Below are positions 48,213-56,864 of a stretch of DNA of 64,000 nt, one piece after another. The position numbers were made by a program, and so were the translations under genes. The notes beneath the pieces are model-generated. The model saw only the letters and a list, made by a program, of their open reading frames with translations, searched no databases and was not told where the DNA came from. This DNA is from Bacteroidota bacterium (GTDB taxonomy: Bacteria > Bacteroidota > Bacteroidia > AKYH767-A > 2013-40CM-41-45). The first letter of the stretch is position 1. Every line of letters starts with the position of its first letter. The DNA is taken from assembly GCA_016720655.1 (NCBI GenBank), contig JADKKE010000007.1, positions 124,001 to 188,000 on the forward strand, read 5' to 3'.

Positions 48213-49027
48213 AGTTCACGGCTAATTGAAATGGATGGATACAACCCAAGTGTAAGATGCGTCATGCACGCTACATCTATTTTCATTTTATTGATGTTTA
48301 ATCCAAAACCAAATGCAGGTAAACCCGGATTTGTCCTGTAACCCGTTCGAATGCTCAGTGCATCATTTGGTTTGTATTCAAATCCACTTATTACAGAAAC
48401 CGATCCCTTGGCTTTTTCTTCGAGTTCAGTTCGCAAGATTAAGCCGGAGGAAATTTTCCATGCGCTCCCGATTGTGAGAGTGGGACTGTGGAAAGGATGT
48501 TGTTTTAGTTCCTGGCGAAAATTTGTTGGATTCCAAAGGCAGGCACCTATTTCAAGAAAGGGCAAAGGTTTGGTATAAACTCCAATGGCTGAAGACCAGG
48601 TTCCTGTTGGTGGATATTCTCCAGCATTCACTTTAAATACATGATGGAAAATCTCAATACCACAATAGAATTTATCGGAGAGTTTTTGTCCGTACACAAT
48701 TCCCAGAGAATTTTCAAAAGCATTTTTTGTACCTGTTCGTGTTCCGAAAGCTCCAATTGCTGCAGTGGAAGAAAGGGCTAAAGTTCCCTGAAAAAGGAAA
48801 GACTGGAGTTCAGGAATCAGAAAACGGTTCTCAGCACCCATGCCAATCACAGGATTTTTTGTGAATGCTGTTAGTGCCGGATTCTGGAATGCCGAGAAGG
48901 GAGTTTTGATTGTTGTTCCAATGCCTGCGTATCCCGCCTGTTCAGCCGACAATGGCTGAGAAGCAAAACACTGAATCAGGCTGCAGTAAAAAAGAATTCC
49001 GGGGAGAAAAATCCTGATCATTTTCAT
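48209..49027 (-). CDS. PorV/UPF0164-like outer-membrane beta-barrel protein
   Basis: A 272-residue protein with a signal peptide (about 1-22). The start of the mature part, AEQAGYAGIGTTIKTPFSAFQNPAL, is the classic N-terminal plug of FadL/PorV-type barrels. Repeated strands such as LGIVYGQKLSDKFYCGIEIFHHV, LEIGACLWNP and ALSIRTGYRTNPGLPAFGFGLNI follow, ending SISISREL. It is smaller than typical PorV, so a specific T9SS role is uncertain. It is co-transcribed with the downstream helix-hairpin-helix gene (ATGA overlap) and may form a complex with it. Confidence 0.7.
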   Translation of the reverse strand: MKMIRIFLPGILFYCSLIQCFASQPLSAEQAGYAGIGTTIKTPFSAFQNPALTAFTKNPVIGMGAENRFLIPELQSFLFQGTLALSSTAAIGAFGTRTGTKNAFENSLGIVYGQKLSDKFYCGIEIFHHVFKVNAGEYPPTGTWSSAIGVYTKPLPFLEIGACLWNPTNFRQELKQHPFHSPTLTIGSAWKISSGLILRTELEEKAKGSVSVISGFEYKPNDALSIRTGYRTNPGLPAFGFGLNINKMKIDVACMTHLTLGLYPSISISREL

Positions 49028-49143
49028 TGCGTCATTTTTCGACGAATGTAGAATGCAATGCAGGAATGAATAACCCCTCAGAAGGAGGAACTTACTTGCA
49101 GGATTTTATTTGGAGGAAATAATCTGTGGAAATAAATGATAAA

Positions 49144-49639
49144 CTATACCGGAGAAATATCATCATTGCTTTTAATCACTTTTTGTTTCAGTTCTTCTTT
49201 GAAAGCAGCAACGATTCAATACTTCCTGATTCGAAGATCCAATAATTTGCGCTGCCAGAATTCCTGCATTCTGCGCAGCATTCAGTGCAACAGTAGCAAC
49301 AGGAACTCCATTCGGCATTTGGAGAATAGAAAGAACAGAATCCCAGCCATCAATTGAATTGCTGGAACGAATGGGAACTCCGATAACAGGAAGAGGAGTA
49401 ATGGAAGCAACCATTCCAGGAAGATGTGCGGCTCCACCTGCTCCTGCAATAATTACTTTTAAGCCTCTGCCTGCTGCATCTTTTGCATACTCAAACATCC
49501 GCTCCGGAGTGCGGTGTGCAGAGACAATGGAAACTTCGTAACCTATATTTAATTTGGCTAAAATTAGTGCTGCTTCATTCATGACCTGGAGATCAGACTG
49601 ACTTCCCATGATAATTCCGACGAGAATTGTTTTTGGCAT
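49144..49639 (-). CDS. purE: N5-carboxyaminoimidazole ribonucleotide mutase, C-terminal frameshift
   Basis: PurE rearranges N5-CAIR to CAIR in purine synthesis. It has IIMGSQSDLQVMNEAA, VSAHRTPERMFEYA, VIIAGAGGAAHLPGMVA and GVPIRSS with the SIDGWDSVLSILQMPNGVPVATVAL loop. The first frame stops at 49172 after an unrelated RCCFQRRTETK tail. Skipping one base in the GTTG segment near 49210 restores AAFKEELKQKVIKSNDDI and a stop at 49144, giving about 165 residues; the shift is probably a sequence error. It is followed upstream on the strand by purK, 57 bp away, so the two form a pur pair. Confidence 0.93.
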
Positions 49640-49696
49640 TGGGTGAATTATTTTTCTATTTTAATTTTCAGAAATATATTTTTCGAAGAATTAAGT

Positions 49697-50842
49697 TCAG
49701 GAAGCGATTACACGAATCATCTTGTTAACTCTGATGGCTTTCAATTTGGCTTCTTCAAGAGTATCTGCTGTCACTGTAACATGACCCATTTTACGGAACG
49801 GTTTAGTGATTTTCTTTCCATACAAATGCAAATGGACGCCATCAATTGCAAGTGCTTCCTGGAGTCCTTCATACAATGCATGGCCTGTATATCCTTTTTC
49901 TCCAAGCAAGTTCACCATTACGGATGGTTTGGTGATTTGCGTAGATCCCAGAGGTAAACCGAGTATCGCCCGCAAATGCTGTTCGTATTGAGAAGTGACA
50001 TTGCCTTCGATGGTTTGATGTCCGCTGTTGTGTGGTCGTGGAGCAATTTCGTTCACAAGAATTTCTCCGGATCGTGTGAGAAACATTTCCACGGCAAGCA
50101 AACCCACAACCTGGATCGATTGTGCAACATGCGTAGCAATTTGAATCGCCTTTTTTTCCTGGTCGGCGCTGATTAAAGCAGGGGAGAAAAGATACTCGAC
50201 AAGATTCGCTTCTGCATTAAATTCCATTTCAACGACCGGAAAGGCGGAACATTCTCCCTGACTATTTCGTGCAACAAGCACCGACAATTCTTTTTCAAAA
50301 TCAACCAGTTTTTCAAGGATACTTGGCTCATCGAAACCCTTGTTGATTTCGTTGCTGCTTTCCAATCGCACAACACCTTTTCCATCGTATCCGCCTTTTC
50401 TCAATTTCTGCATGAATGGAAATTGCGACGCATATTTTTCAATGTGTGCTATTGAATCGAGGAGATGAAATTCAGCGGTAGGAATTCCGTGGGTTCGGTA
50501 AAAGATCTTCTGTAATCCTTTGTCCTGTACCAATCGGATTACTTTTGACTGTGGGTAAACCTTTACACCTTCTTTTTCCAATTGCTCCAAAGCATCAACA
50601 TTGACATGTTCTATTTCAATGGTGAGCAGGTCAAGGTTTCTTCCAAAATTGATGACCGTATCAAAATCGCGAAAGGAGCCACATACAAATTCATCAGCAA
50701 TGAACCTGCAAGGAGCCTCAGGATCAGGGTCAAGGACACAATTCGTTACATTGAAATCAGCTGCTTTTTGCAAAAGCATACGACCCAGCTGGCCACCGCC
50801 GAGGATTCCAAACCGTAGTGTATCGTAAAAAGCTTTGCTCAT
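49697..50842 (-). CDS. purK: N5-carboxyaminoimidazole ribonucleotide synthase
   Basis: A 381-residue ATP-grasp enzyme that carboxylates AIR with bicarbonate. It has FGILGGGQLGRMLLQKA at the N-terminus, LTIEIEHVNVDALEQL, MQKLRKGGYDGKGVV, the VDFEKELSVLVARN lid region and LVNEIAPRPHNSGHQTIEGNVTSQYEQHLRAI at the active site. It is directly upstream of purE, as is common. Confidence 0.96.
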   Translation of the reverse strand: MSKAFYDTLRFGILGGGQLGRMLLQKAADFNVTNCVLDPDPEAPCRFIADEFVCGSFRDFDTVINFGRNLDLLTIEIEHVNVDALEQLEKEGVKVYPQSKVIRLVQDKGLQKIFYRTHGIPTAEFHLLDSIAHIEKYASQFPFMQKLRKGGYDGKGVVRLESSNEINKGFDEPSILEKLVDFEKELSVLVARNSQGECSAFPVVEMEFNAEANLVEYLFSPALISADQEKKAIQIATHVAQSIQVVGLLAVEMFLTRSGEILVNEIAPRPHNSGHQTIEGNVTSQYEQHLRAILGLPLGSTQITKPSVMVNLLGEKGYTGHALYEGLQEALAIDGVHLHLYGKKITKPFRKMGHVTVTADTLEEAKLKAIRVNKMIRVIAS

Positions 50843-50906
50843 AAATCTGCTGCAAATTAATCATTCCCCTTCACCTGCTAAAGCCTTAAAAAACCATTGA
50901 TTTCAA

Positions 50907-50936
50907 TTGCCTCCTGCCGGATTAATCTTACTTTTG
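50907..50936 (+). promoter_or_regulatory. Bacteroidota-type promoter for hpt-adk-obgE
   Basis: TTG at 50907-50909, a 19-nt spacer and TACTTTTG at 50929-50936 match the TTG-N19-TAnnTTTG consensus, 19 bp before the hpt ATG. Confidence 0.78.
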
Positions 50937-50954
50937 CGCTTGGTTCTTAATTTT

Positions 50955-51491
50955 ATGCAGAAAATCACGATAAAAGACAAAACCTTCTCAATAAACATTC
51001 CTTCTGATAAAATTCAGAACAGGATAGGAGAACTGGCAAAGCAGATAAATAGTGATTATAAGGATAAAATCCCTGTATTCATCTGTGTATTAAGTGGGTC
51101 TTTTCTTTTTGCGGCGGATCTCATTAAAAAACTCAGCATCGATTGTGAAGTCAGTTTTATCCGTGTTTCATCCTACTCGGGCACACAATCAACAGGTGTG
51201 GTGAAAAGTGTGGTTGGAATTTCTACCGAGCTGAAAGACCGACATGTAGTCATCCTGGAAGATATTGTAGATACCGGAGATACAGCAGTTTATTTATTCG
51301 AAGAAATAAAAAAACATGCACCTGCTGATGTTCGTTTTGCAAGTCTCTTGTTGAAGCCCAAAGCGCTGCGACACGATGTTAAAGTAGATTATCTTGGATT
51401 TGAAGTTCCCAATGATTTCCTGGTAGGTTATGGATTGGATTATGATGGATTGGGAAGAAATTATGCTGATATTTATAAATTGTCTGAATAG
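50955..51491 (+). CDS. hpt: Hypoxanthine phosphoribosyltransferase
   Basis: A 178-residue salvage enzyme that makes IMP (and GMP) from the base and PRPP. The PRPP loop VVILEDIVDTGDTAVY, the early VLSGSFLFAADL loop and VSSYSGTQSTG are clear. VGYGLDYDGLGRNYADIY closes the fold. The ATG at 50955 is chosen because the promoter at 50907-50936 lies immediately upstream; the frame is open to 50907. It opens the hpt-adk-obgE group usual in Bacteroidota. Confidence 0.94.
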   Translation: MQKITIKDKTFSINIPSDKIQNRIGELAKQINSDYKDKIPVFICVLSGSFLFAADLIKKLSIDCEVSFIRVSSYSGTQSTGVVKSVVGISTELKDRHVVILEDIVDTGDTAVYLFEEIKKHAPADVRFASLLLKPKALRHDVKVDYLGFEVPNDFLVGYGLDYDGLGRNYADIYKLSE

Positions 51492-51556
51492 CACAAATTT
51501 CCTTCTGTAAGGAATGGAATAGATGCAGGTAAAATGAATTATAATTCTGATCACAA

Positions 51557-52126
51557 ATGCTGAATATCGTTCTCTTCGGCCCTCCTGGAGCCGGAAAAGG
51601 TACACAGTCGGAAAAATTGATTGACCGTTACAAGCTTGTCCACCTTTCGACTGGTGACATCTTGAGAGCTGAAGTTGCCAGTCAAACTGCACTGGGAGTA
51701 GAAGCAAAAAAATTGATGGATCAGGGATTGCTTGTACCGGATTCCGTGGTGATCAGTATGATTGAAAAGAAAGTAGATGCAAATGTTGCAGGCAATGGAT
51801 TCATCTTTGATGGTTTTCCTCGTACTGCTGCACAAGCAGAAGCATTGGACAAGATGCTCGATTCAAAAGGAACCGGGATCAACATGATGCTTTCTCTGGA
51901 GGTGGACAATGAGGAACTGATCAAACGATTGCTCAACCGGGGGAAAGATTCCGGCAGACCGGATGATCAGAATGAAGAGGTGATTCGGAAACGAATTACA
52001 GAATACAATTCTAAAACAGCGCCTTTAAAAGAATATTATACAAGCCAGAATAAATACTGTGGAATTCCTGGGATCGGCAGTATCGATGAGATTTTTTTAA
52101 AGTTGTGTACGAAGATCGATAGCTGA
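51557..52126 (+). CDS. adk: Adenylate kinase
   Basis: A 189-residue short-form adenylate kinase that interconverts ATP, AMP and ADP. It has GPPGAGKGTQSEKLI, HLSTGDILRAEV, FIFDGFPRTAAQAEAL and LNRGKDSGRPDDQ, with R-rich lid residues in RKRITEYNSKTAPL. The lid lacks the zinc-cysteine motif of the long form, which is normal for the short form. It lies 65 bp after hpt. Confidence 0.96.
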   Translation: MLNIVLFGPPGAGKGTQSEKLIDRYKLVHLSTGDILRAEVASQTALGVEAKKLMDQGLLVPDSVVISMIEKKVDANVAGNGFIFDGFPRTAAQAEALDKMLDSKGTGINMMLSLEVDNEELIKRLLNRGKDSGRPDDQNEEVIRKRITEYNSKTAPLKEYYTSQNKYCGIPGIGSIDEIFLKLCTKIDS

Positions 52127-52218
52127 ATTCCAGGTTTCGGTCTTACGTTAAAATCCTGAGAAGCATCCGTACAAGGATGTTTTTCTTTTATAAATAATAG
52201 TTTCGGAAAAGAGGTAAA

Positions 52219-53212
52219 ATGTCGTCGTCCAATTTTGTTGATTATGTAAAAATTTGCTGTCGCAGTGGTGCGGGAGGTGCCGGATCCGTTCACTTTCATC
52301 GTGATCGGTATACGGCGAAAGGCGGACCGGATGGCGGTGATGGTGGAAGAGGCGGACATATTATCCTGAAGGGAAACAAACAATTGTGGACTTTGCTTCA
52401 TTTGAAATACCGGAAACATATCATCGCCGAGCCCGGAGGAAAAGGGGAGGGAGCATTGAAGACCGGGAAAGATGGGAAGGATGAAATTCTTGAAGTTCCG
52501 ATAGGAACAGTTGCACGGGATGCAGAAAGCGGGGAGGTGATTTTCGAAATTACAGAAGACGGCGAAGAAAGAATCCTATTGCCCGGAGGCCGGGGAGGAA
52601 AGGGAAATGATCATTTCAAATCCTCGACAATGCAAGCGCCACGTTTTGCACAACCCGGAGAGCCCCTTCTGGAAGAATGGAAGATTCTTGAATTAAAATT
52701 ACTTGCCGATGTTGGTCTTGTTGGTTTTCCGAATGCCGGAAAATCTACTTTGCTTTCTGTTGTAAGCGCTGCAAAACCGGGAAATCGCTGATTATGCTTT
52801 TACAACACTTGTTCCAAATCTCGGAATTGTATCTTATCGTGATGGTCGATCCTTTGTCATGGCCGATATTCCCGGTATTATAGAAGGCGCACACCTTGGC
52901 AAAGGCATCGGGCTTCGTTTCCTGAGGCATATTGAACGAAATTCTATTTTGCTTTTCATGATTCCATGTGACAGTAAAAATATCAAAAACGATTATGATA
53001 TTCTGCTGAATGAATTAAAACAATTCAATCCGGAGCTTTTGGATAAAGCAAGAGTCCTGGCGATTACGAAATGCGATATGCTGGATGCCGGACTGATCGA
53101 AGAAATGCGCAAGGAACTCCCCGAAGAAATAAAATCTGTTTTCATTTCCTCTGTTGCACAAATGGGAATTGATGAATTGAAAGACATGTTATGGATTGAG
53201 CTGAACAAATGA
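52219..53212 (+). CDS. obgE: Obg family GTPase (essential), frameshifted
   Basis: The glycine-rich Obg fold fills about residues 1-158 (FVDYVKICCRSGAGGAGSVHF, GGDGGRGGHIIL, LPGGRGGKGND). The GTPase domain then has G1 GFPNAGKSTLL, G3 ADIPGIIEGA and G4 TKCD. The first frame ends at 52791 after AAKPGNR, whereas the next frame reads IADYAFTTLVPNLG (the expected switch I) and runs to 53212. A single extra base, with a substitution, at CCGGGAAATC (about 52777-52785) explains it, where KPKIADYAF is expected. Obg is a ribosome-assembly GTPase and essential in most bacteria, so an intact gene is expected in the living cell. It is followed by a PAP2 phosphatase 7 bp later. Confidence 0.93.
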
Positions 53213-53219
53213 TTTTACC

Positions 53220-53825
53220 ATGTTTGAAAAACTGCAAAGTATTGATGCAGCCTTGTTGCTTTTCTTTAACCACCTGAATAATCCGGTGTTCGATTTCTTT
53301 TTTTTCTGGATCAGCAACAAATGGATTTGGTTGCCTTTCTATGGCTTTCTTGCATGGTTTCTTCAGAAACGGTACCCCTATAGGTTTTTATCCGTATTGT
53401 TTTTTATCGGAATCATGATTGTACTGAGCGACCAGATTTCTTCTTCTCTGATAAAAAACACAGTGATGCGTTTGCGACCTTGCCATGATCCGATGATCGG
53501 CAGCGAAGTCCGGATAGTGAATGGTTACTGCGGGGGAATGTATGGATTTGTGTCCTCTCATGCAGCGAATGTTTTTGCACTCGCGACATTTCTGATTGTG
53601 TTTTTTCGCGGACGCCACAAGCGATTGCAAAAAGTCTTATTGATTTGGGCAAGCGTTGTTTCCTTTAGCAGGATTTATTTAGGTGCGCACTATCCGGGCG
53701 ATGTAATCGGCGGTGCTATTTTGGGTAGCCTGATCGGAGTGTCGCTTGCGAAAACGTATCGTTACTACGATGTCAACTTTAGTGCAAATAGAAAACACCC
53801 GTCGAAACATCCTCATTCTTCATAA
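53220..53825 (+). CDS. PAP2-family membrane phosphatase
   Basis: A 201-residue protein with several membrane segments and the full PAP2 signature: KNTVMRLRP (C1), SSHAANVFALA (C2) and SRIYLGAHYPGDVIGG (C3). The family dephosphorylates lipid phosphates such as undecaprenyl pyrophosphate or phosphatidic acid at the periplasmic face. The substrate is not fixed. It is co-transcribed after obgE (7 bp gap) and before the PafA-like phosphatase (12 bp gap). Confidence 0.88.
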   Translation: MFEKLQSIDAALLLFFNHLNNPVFDFFFFWISNKWIWLPFYGFLAWFLQKRYPYRFLSVLFFIGIMIVLSDQISSSLIKNTVMRLRPCHDPMIGSEVRIVNGYCGGMYGFVSSHAANVFALATFLIVFFRGRHKRLQKVLLIWASVVSFSRIYLGAHYPGDVIGGAILGSLIGVSLAKTYRYYDVNFSANRKHPSKHPHSS

Positions 53826-53837
53826 AGATTTATTTCC

Positions 53838-55496
53838 ATGATCAGAAAAGTCAGTTTAGCCTTACTCATCGTCTTTGCATATTCAACGGCCAGCGCTCAA
53901 AAAAATAAACCGAACGATGCAGCATCTTCAGTATATCCAAAAAGACCTCCTCTAGTTGTGGGAGTAGTTGTGGATCAGATGCGTTATGATTATTTGTATC
54001 GGTATTGGAATCAGTATGGAGAAAATGGATTTAAACGATTGATGAACCGTGGCTTTTTATGCAAGAATGCAAATTTTAATTATGTTCCAACGTATACAGC
54101 GCCCGGACATGCTTGTATTTACACAGGGACAACGCCGTCGGTGAATGGAATTGTTTCCAATGACTGGTTTGACAGAACCACAAAAAAAAGTGTGTATTGT
54201 GTGAGTGACTCAACCGAGAAACCTGTGGGCACAACATCTATCTCCGGGAAAATGTCGCCACGTCAGATGTTGAGTACGACGATGACGGATGAATTGAGAC
54301 TTGCTACAAACTTTCGGTCGAAAGTTATTGGAATCTCATTGAAAGACAGAGGTGCCATATTGCCTGCGGGACACACTGCAAATGCAGCTTACTGGCATGA
54401 TCCCTATAGTAACAATTGGGTGACGAGTACCTATTACATGCAGGAATTGCCTGGCTGGGTAGCGAAGTTCAACGACCGCAAAACAGTTGATTCATTGCTG
54501 ATGAATCCATGGACAACCTTGTTGCCATTGAGTGAATACAAAGAAAGTTCCCTTGATGATAATGAATATGAAGGTTTGTTTAAAGGTGAATTGAAGCCAG
54601 TTTTTCCTCACAATTTACCTGCAATTAAGGCACTCGATTCAGAACTCATCCGGAGAACTCCCATGGGAAATACTTACACACGCTTATTTGCAGAGGCCGC
54701 TTTGGATGGAGAACAGTTGGGCAAAAGAGGTGAAACAGATTTTCTTGCAGTCAGTTTTTCTTCTACTGATTATGTTGGACATATGTACGGCATCAATGCC
54801 ATTGAAACAGAAGATACCTATCTGAGATTGGATCGGGAGATCGAGCAATTCCTGAATTTTCTCGATGCGCGATTTGGAGATTCAAACTATCTGCTGTTCC
54901 TCACTGCAGACCATGGAGCAGCGCACAATCCTGAATACAGTAGCGACCAGAAAATTCCTGCCGGAAATATGTCGGACGACCGTATTGCTGATTCTTTATC
55001 AGAATACATCGCTTCCGTTTATGGGGATACTTCAATTATACTTTCAGCTTCTTCACACAACATCTACTTGAATCGTGAACTTATTGAAAAGAAAAAATTG
55101 AAACTTGAAGAAATACAAAAAAGTTGTGCGCGGTATGTGATGAATTCGAAAGGTGTGGCTTCCGCTCTCACTGCATCAGAACTCGCAAGAAGTGTACAAA
55201 GACAAGGCCTCGCTGAATTGATTCAAAATGGATTTAATGATTTGCGTTCTGCTGATGTGAACATACAATTGCAACCCGGTTGGTTGGATTGGTATACAAA
55301 GACAGGAACATCGCATGGTACATTTTACCATTACGATACCCATGTTCCTGTTTTGTTTTATGGGAAGGGAATTGCTCCGGGTTCTACTGCACGCGAAATC
55401 AACATTAACGATATTGCTCCAACAGTTTGTACTTTTCTAAACATTGAATCACCGAGTGGGTGCACCGGACAACCGATTCTGGAATTGTTTAAATAA
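53838..55496 (+). CDS. pafA: PafA-type alkaline phosphatase
   Basis: A 552-residue protein with a signal peptide (about 1-21, ending ASAQ). The metal and nucleophile sites VVGVVVDQMRYDYLYRYW and TYTAPGHACIYTGT (Thr nucleophile), the SLKDRGAILPAGHTANAAYW lysine/arginine pair typical of PafA, FTADHGAAHNPEY-like LTADHGAAHNPEY, and the late THVPVLFYGKGI histidine are present. PafA is a periplasmic phosphate-insensitive alkaline phosphatase of Bacteroidota that releases phosphate from organic phosphate. The name follows motif resemblance; closely related phosphodiesterases share the fold. It lies between the PAP2 phosphatase and an MFS transporter, consistent with phosphate scavenging. Confidence 0.87.
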   Translation: MIRKVSLALLIVFAYSTASAQKNKPNDAASSVYPKRPPLVVGVVVDQMRYDYLYRYWNQYGENGFKRLMNRGFLCKNANFNYVPTYTAPGHACIYTGTTPSVNGIVSNDWFDRTTKKSVYCVSDSTEKPVGTTSISGKMSPRQMLSTTMTDELRLATNFRSKVIGISLKDRGAILPAGHTANAAYWHDPYSNNWVTSTYYMQELPGWVAKFNDRKTVDSLLMNPWTTLLPLSEYKESSLDDNEYEGLFKGELKPVFPHNLPAIKALDSELIRRTPMGNTYTRLFAEAALDGEQLGKRGETDFLAVSFSSTDYVGHMYGINAIETEDTYLRLDREIEQFLNFLDARFGDSNYLLFLTADHGAAHNPEYSSDQKIPAGNMSDDRIADSLSEYIASVYGDTSIILSASSHNIYLNRELIEKKKLKLEEIQKSCARYVMNSKGVASALTASELARSVQRQGLAELIQNGFNDLRSADVNIQLQPGWLDWYTKTGTSHGTFYHYDTHVPVLFYGKGIAPGSTAREININDIAPTVCTFLNIESPSGCTGQPILELFK

Positions 55497-55508
55497 GAAA
55501 TCAAAGGG

Positions 55509-56702
55509 ATGAGGAAACTAAAATTTTCACGGGTAGTTATCCTCCTTTCATTGGTGAGTCTGCTTACAGATGTTTCCAGTGAAATGCTGTATCCTGTGAT
55601 GCCATTGTACTTACAGACGATCGGGTTTTCTGCAGTTTGGATAGGTTTTCTGGAAGGCTTTGCGCAAGTGATGATCGGATTTTCTACTGGTTACTTCGGA
55701 AAGCTAAGCGATCAAACCGGAGCACGAATGCCATTTGTGAGAATAGGTTACACATTGAGTGCCCTGGCGAAACCAATGATGATTTTCTGGAGCAGTATCG
55801 GTTGGGTTTTCTTTTCCAGAGTCTCAGAGCGTCTTGGGAAGGGCATACGTACAAGTGCAAGAGATGCATTGCTGGCTGACGAATCCAAAGAAGGGGAGCG
55901 GGGGAGAGTTTTCGGTTTTCACAGAGCGATGGATACATTCGGTGCTGCAATCGGTCCTTTAATTGCGCTCGCTTACTTGACCATTCATCCCGGTGACTAC
56001 AGATTTTTATTTATAATCGCTTTTGTTCCCGGAATCCTCGGTGCAGTAGCAACTTTTTTTATAAAAGAAAATAAGCGTCCAAAGCAGGTGTCGGAAAAGA
56101 AAGGTTTCTTTTCTTATTTCAGTTACTGGAAGCAAGCCTCATTACAATTCAAATTGATAGTTGGTGGTTTGCTTGCTTTTGCTTTGATGAATAGCGCGGA
56201 TTCTTTTTTATTCATGATCAGTCATGCAAAAGGAATTAGTGATCGGGACCTCATTCTTGCCTATGTTTTTTACAATCTTGTGTATGCATTGCTTGCCTAT
56301 CCTTCGGGTATGCTTGCCGATAGATTTGGGATGAGAAACACAGTAGTTTTGGGACTCTTTTTCTTTGTCCTTGCATACCTTGGTTTTAGTCAGCTGACAA
56401 CAGCTAAAATGCTTTTTGCCTTGTTTGGATTGTATGGATTATTTGCAGCCATGACGGAAGGAATCACCAAAGCCTGGATTTCCAACCATTGTGATCCCAA
56501 AGACCGGGGAACAGCCATGGGTTTCTACAAAAGCACATCCAGCCTGGTTTCCCTGGCTTCGAGCGTCATCGCCGGATACCTTTGGATGAAGGTTTCTCCC
56601 TCATTTTCAATATTATATTCAGCGATAGGTACTGCTTTTGTGATCGTGTATTTCCTGGTCTTTGTACCAGATAAAACCCAACGTTCACCCACAGTTTCAT
56701 AG
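55509..56702 (+). CDS. MFS transporter
   Basis: A 397-residue membrane protein with about twelve hydrophobic segments and the MFS-type loop motif GKLSDQTGARMPFVRIGY between helices 2 and 3, and LADRFGMRNTVVLGL in the second half. RLGKGIRTSARDALLADES is a conserved segment of one MFS subfamily. The substrate is not known. It starts 12 bp after the phosphatase stop, so phosphate or sugar-phosphate-related transport is a guess. The transcript appears to end before the 56703-56864 gap. Confidence 0.85.
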   Translation: MRKLKFSRVVILLSLVSLLTDVSSEMLYPVMPLYLQTIGFSAVWIGFLEGFAQVMIGFSTGYFGKLSDQTGARMPFVRIGYTLSALAKPMMIFWSSIGWVFFSRVSERLGKGIRTSARDALLADESKEGERGRVFGFHRAMDTFGAAIGPLIALAYLTIHPGDYRFLFIIAFVPGILGAVATFFIKENKRPKQVSEKKGFFSYFSYWKQASLQFKLIVGGLLAFALMNSADSFLFMISHAKGISDRDLILAYVFYNLVYALLAYPSGMLADRFGMRNTVVLGLFFFVLAYLGFSQLTTAKMLFALFGLYGLFAAMTEGITKAWISNHCDPKDRGTAMGFYKSTSSLVSLASSVIAGYLWMKVSPSFSILYSAIGTAFVIVYFLVFVPDKTQRSPTVS

Positions 56703-56864
56703 CCTTGGTCATAAAAGGGATTAATGTTGAAAACTAAGGTCTGCTCGATGTGTTAAAACCTTGGTAATTAACTGCTTTTTTCATTATTTTTACAGCAGTA
56801 CCGGAATTGGGGGGTGCCCGGATTTATTGTCAAACAATTTATCCAAATTATTAATTTAAGCTCT

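Noticed and set aside
52219..53212. Calling obgE and other broken genes pseudogenes
   Set aside because: Breaks are single-base indels, mostly beside homopolymers, and the downstream frames keep conserved motifs, so sequence error is more likely than decay.
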